A DNA stretch of 6,922 nucleotides. Origin: Acidobacteriota bacterium. Lineage in GTDB: Bacteria; Acidobacteriota; Terriglobia; Bryobacterales; Bryobacteraceae. Shown here in pieces: positions 5,775 to 6,922 of this stretch. The position numbers were made by a program, and so were the translations under genes. How positions within the stretch are numbered: position 1 is the stretch's first letter; the number at the start of each line of letters is the position of its first letter. The stretch covers positions 1 to 6,922 of the forward strand of contig VFZQ01000286.1 of assembly GCA_016871135.1 (NCBI GenBank), in the 5' to 3' direction. A model generated the notes under the pieces. The model did no database searches, had not been told where the DNA came from, and saw only the letters and a list, made by a program, of their open reading frames with translations.

Positions 5775-5817
5775 GCGTTCGCGGTCGGTGAAGGGATCGC
5801 GGCAGGTTCGCGAGCCG

Positions 5818-6489
5818 TTACTCCAGATGCCCGTCGCGCATTTTCACGATACGGTCGGCGAAGGCGGCGGCTTCTGGATTGTGGGTGATCATGAGGATCG
5901 TCTGGCCGATCTTCTTGTTCAGGCCGCGAAGGACATCGAGCACGGCATTCGAATTTTCCGTATCGAGGTTGCCGGTGGGCTCGTCGGCGAGGAGGATTGC
6001 GGGGTGATTGACGATGGCGCGGGCGATGGCGACGCGCTGTTGCTCGCCGCCGCTGAGTTGGCGCGGCTTACGGTCGAGCTTTTTGTCGAGACCCAGGAGG
6101 CGCAGCACTTCGAGGAACTGCTCTTCGAAGGGGCCGGTGCGGTGGGCGATATCGCGCGCAATTTCGATATTGCCGCCGACGGTGAGCGTGGGCAACAGGT
6201 TGTACTTCTGAAACACGAAGCCGACGACGTGCCTGCGGAGCGCGGTTCGTTCGCTGTCGCTGAGGTGCGACATGTCCTTGCCGTCGATGACGATGCGGCC
6301 ATCGGTGGAGGGCGTCAGGCCGCCGAGGATGTGGAACAACGTCGACTTGCCGGAACCGGACGGGCCGATGACGGCGAGAAATTCGCCGCGCTTTACGGTG
6401 AGATCGACGCCCCGGAGTGCGTGGACATCGACGTCGCCGGAACGGAAGGTCTTCTTCAGCCCGGTGATTTCGATGATGGCATCAGTCAT
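5818..6489 (-). CDS. ABC transporter ATP-binding protein, LolD/MacB family
   Basis: Cytoplasmic ATPase of 223 aa, normal for the family, powering an FtsX-type permease by ATP binding and hydrolysis rather than moving a small solute. All motifs are intact: Walker A GPSGSGKST (42-50), Q-loop Gln94 in VFQKYNLLP, signature LSGGEQQR (145-152), Walker B ILLADEPTG (165-173) with catalytic Glu170, D-loop NLDTE, and H-loop His203 in ITHN. The LSDSERTALRRHVVGFVFQ stretch (76-94) is typical of LolD/MacB proteins. GGAG (6503-6500) lies 10 nt before the ATG. The start overlaps the end of the upstream permease gene by 8 nt (ATGACTGA), so the two are translationally coupled. Whether the unit works in lipoprotein sorting, MacB-like export or mechanotransmission cannot be decided without the rest of the permease. 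Confidence 0.94.
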   Translation of the reverse strand: MTDAIIEITGLKKTFRSGDVDVHALRGVDLTVKRGEFLAVIGPSGSGKSTLFHILGGLTPSTDGRIVIDGKDMSHLSDSERTALRRHVVGFVFQKYNLLPTLTVGGNIEIARDIAHRTGPFEEQFLEVLRLLGLDKKLDRKPRQLSGGEQQRVAIARAIVNHPAILLADEPTGNLDTENSNAVLDVLRGLNKKIGQTILMITHNPEAAAFADRIVKMRDGHLE

Positions 6490-6922
6490 AAGACAGAGAC
6501 TCCAGTGCGTCCTGGCGGGCGGCTTTCATGGCGGGATAAAGCACGCCGAGCAGCGCACCGCCGATGGTGACGCCGGTTGCGATCGGCCACCAGGCGTACA
6601 CGATGGCCTGCGGAAACGATGCGGGAATGAAGACGGAAATCAACCAGCGCGTTCCGTAGCTCATGGAGATTCCAACCAGGCTGCCGAATATTGCCAGGAA
6701 CAACGTCTCGCGGACGAGTATGCCGAGGATGTAACCGGAGCCGGCGCCGAGCGCCTTGAGGATGCCGATTTCTCGCGTGCGTTCGAGAATCGCCATGTAC
6801 ATCGACAGGAACACGATGAGGAATCCGAACATTACGGAGAGGCCGGCAACAAGGCGAATAAACATGCGCAACTCCGGGACGTTATTGACGGCGAATTGCG
6901 AGACGAGATCGGCCATGGAGTA
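6482..6922 (-). CDS. FtsX/MacB-type ABC permease, C-terminal part (cut by window edge)
   Basis: Only the last 146 codons are in the window; the frame is open to 6922, so the N-terminal helix and the periplasmic domain lie outside. The visible part is the conserved FtsX-like C-terminal domain. It has three membrane helices (about 18-42, 60-87 and 107-127, counted from the Met at 6916), with ERTREIGILKALGA (45-58) after the first. That is the cytoplasmic coupling region that contacts the ATPase. The end YPAMKAARQDALESLSYD (127-144) is the usual tail of MacB/LolC-class permeases. The Met at 6916 is internal, not a start. It is followed by its ATPase with an 8-nt overlap. Inner-membrane location is predicted. 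Confidence 0.93.
   Translation of the reverse strand, partial: YSMADLVSQFAVNNVPELRMFIRLVAGLSVMFGFLIVFLSMYMAILERTREIGILKALGAGSGYILGILVRETLFLAIFGSLVGISMSYGTRWLISVFIPASFPQAIVYAWWPIATGVTIGGALLGVLYPAMKAARQDALESLSYD

Noticed and set aside
5746..6570. 274-codon plus-strand frame opposite the ABC ATPase
   Set aside because: Mirror of the ATPase codons, Asp/Gly/Ala-rich, with no motif; the ATPase has all ABC signatures.

Overview
The window is a GC-rich (about 60% by eye) chromosomal stretch of a Gram-negative-type bacterium. Outer-membrane and periplasmic features are clear: an OmpA-like lipoprotein, MscS, a LolD/MacB-type ABC unit and secreted-protein signals. The gene content, codon use and a near-perfect sigma-54 promoter would fit an acidobacterium of the Bryobacter/Solibacter kind. 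That placement is an impression from protein style and no marker gene is present. I see no mobile elements, rRNA, tRNA or CRISPR. All seven genes look intact except the last, which is cut by the window edge.

Left part, minus strand (1-3141), in transcription order: mscS (3141-2335), a 68-bp gap with a strong hairpin, glgC (2266-1013), about 160 bp of regulatory DNA, then an OmpA-family lipoprotein gene (852-64) ending at a textbook Rho-independent terminator (about 5-37). The regulatory gap holds a sigma-54 -24/-12 promoter that would start transcription about 22 nt before the lipoprotein ATG. A dyad near -86 is a candidate enhancer-binding-protein site. The lipoprotein is therefore probably its own transcription unit under activator control, while mscS and glgC may be read together from the divergent region.

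Middle, plus strand (3233-5732): a compact three-gene operon. It has an ACS-type MFS transporter, a small exported cupin-like protein (ATGA overlap) and a 3-hydroxyacyl-CoA/L-gulonate-dehydrogenase-like NAD enzyme (TAATG overlap). The layout suggests uptake and oxidation of a hydroxy acid. The substrate cannot be read from the sequence. The cupin appears to have lost its metal-binding histidines, which makes it the least explained member.

Right part, minus strand (6922-5818): the C-terminal part of an FtsX/MacB-type permease and its ABC ATPase, overlapping by 8 nt. This is an inner-membrane unit of the LolCDE/MacB class and converges on the plus-strand operon across an 85-bp gap.
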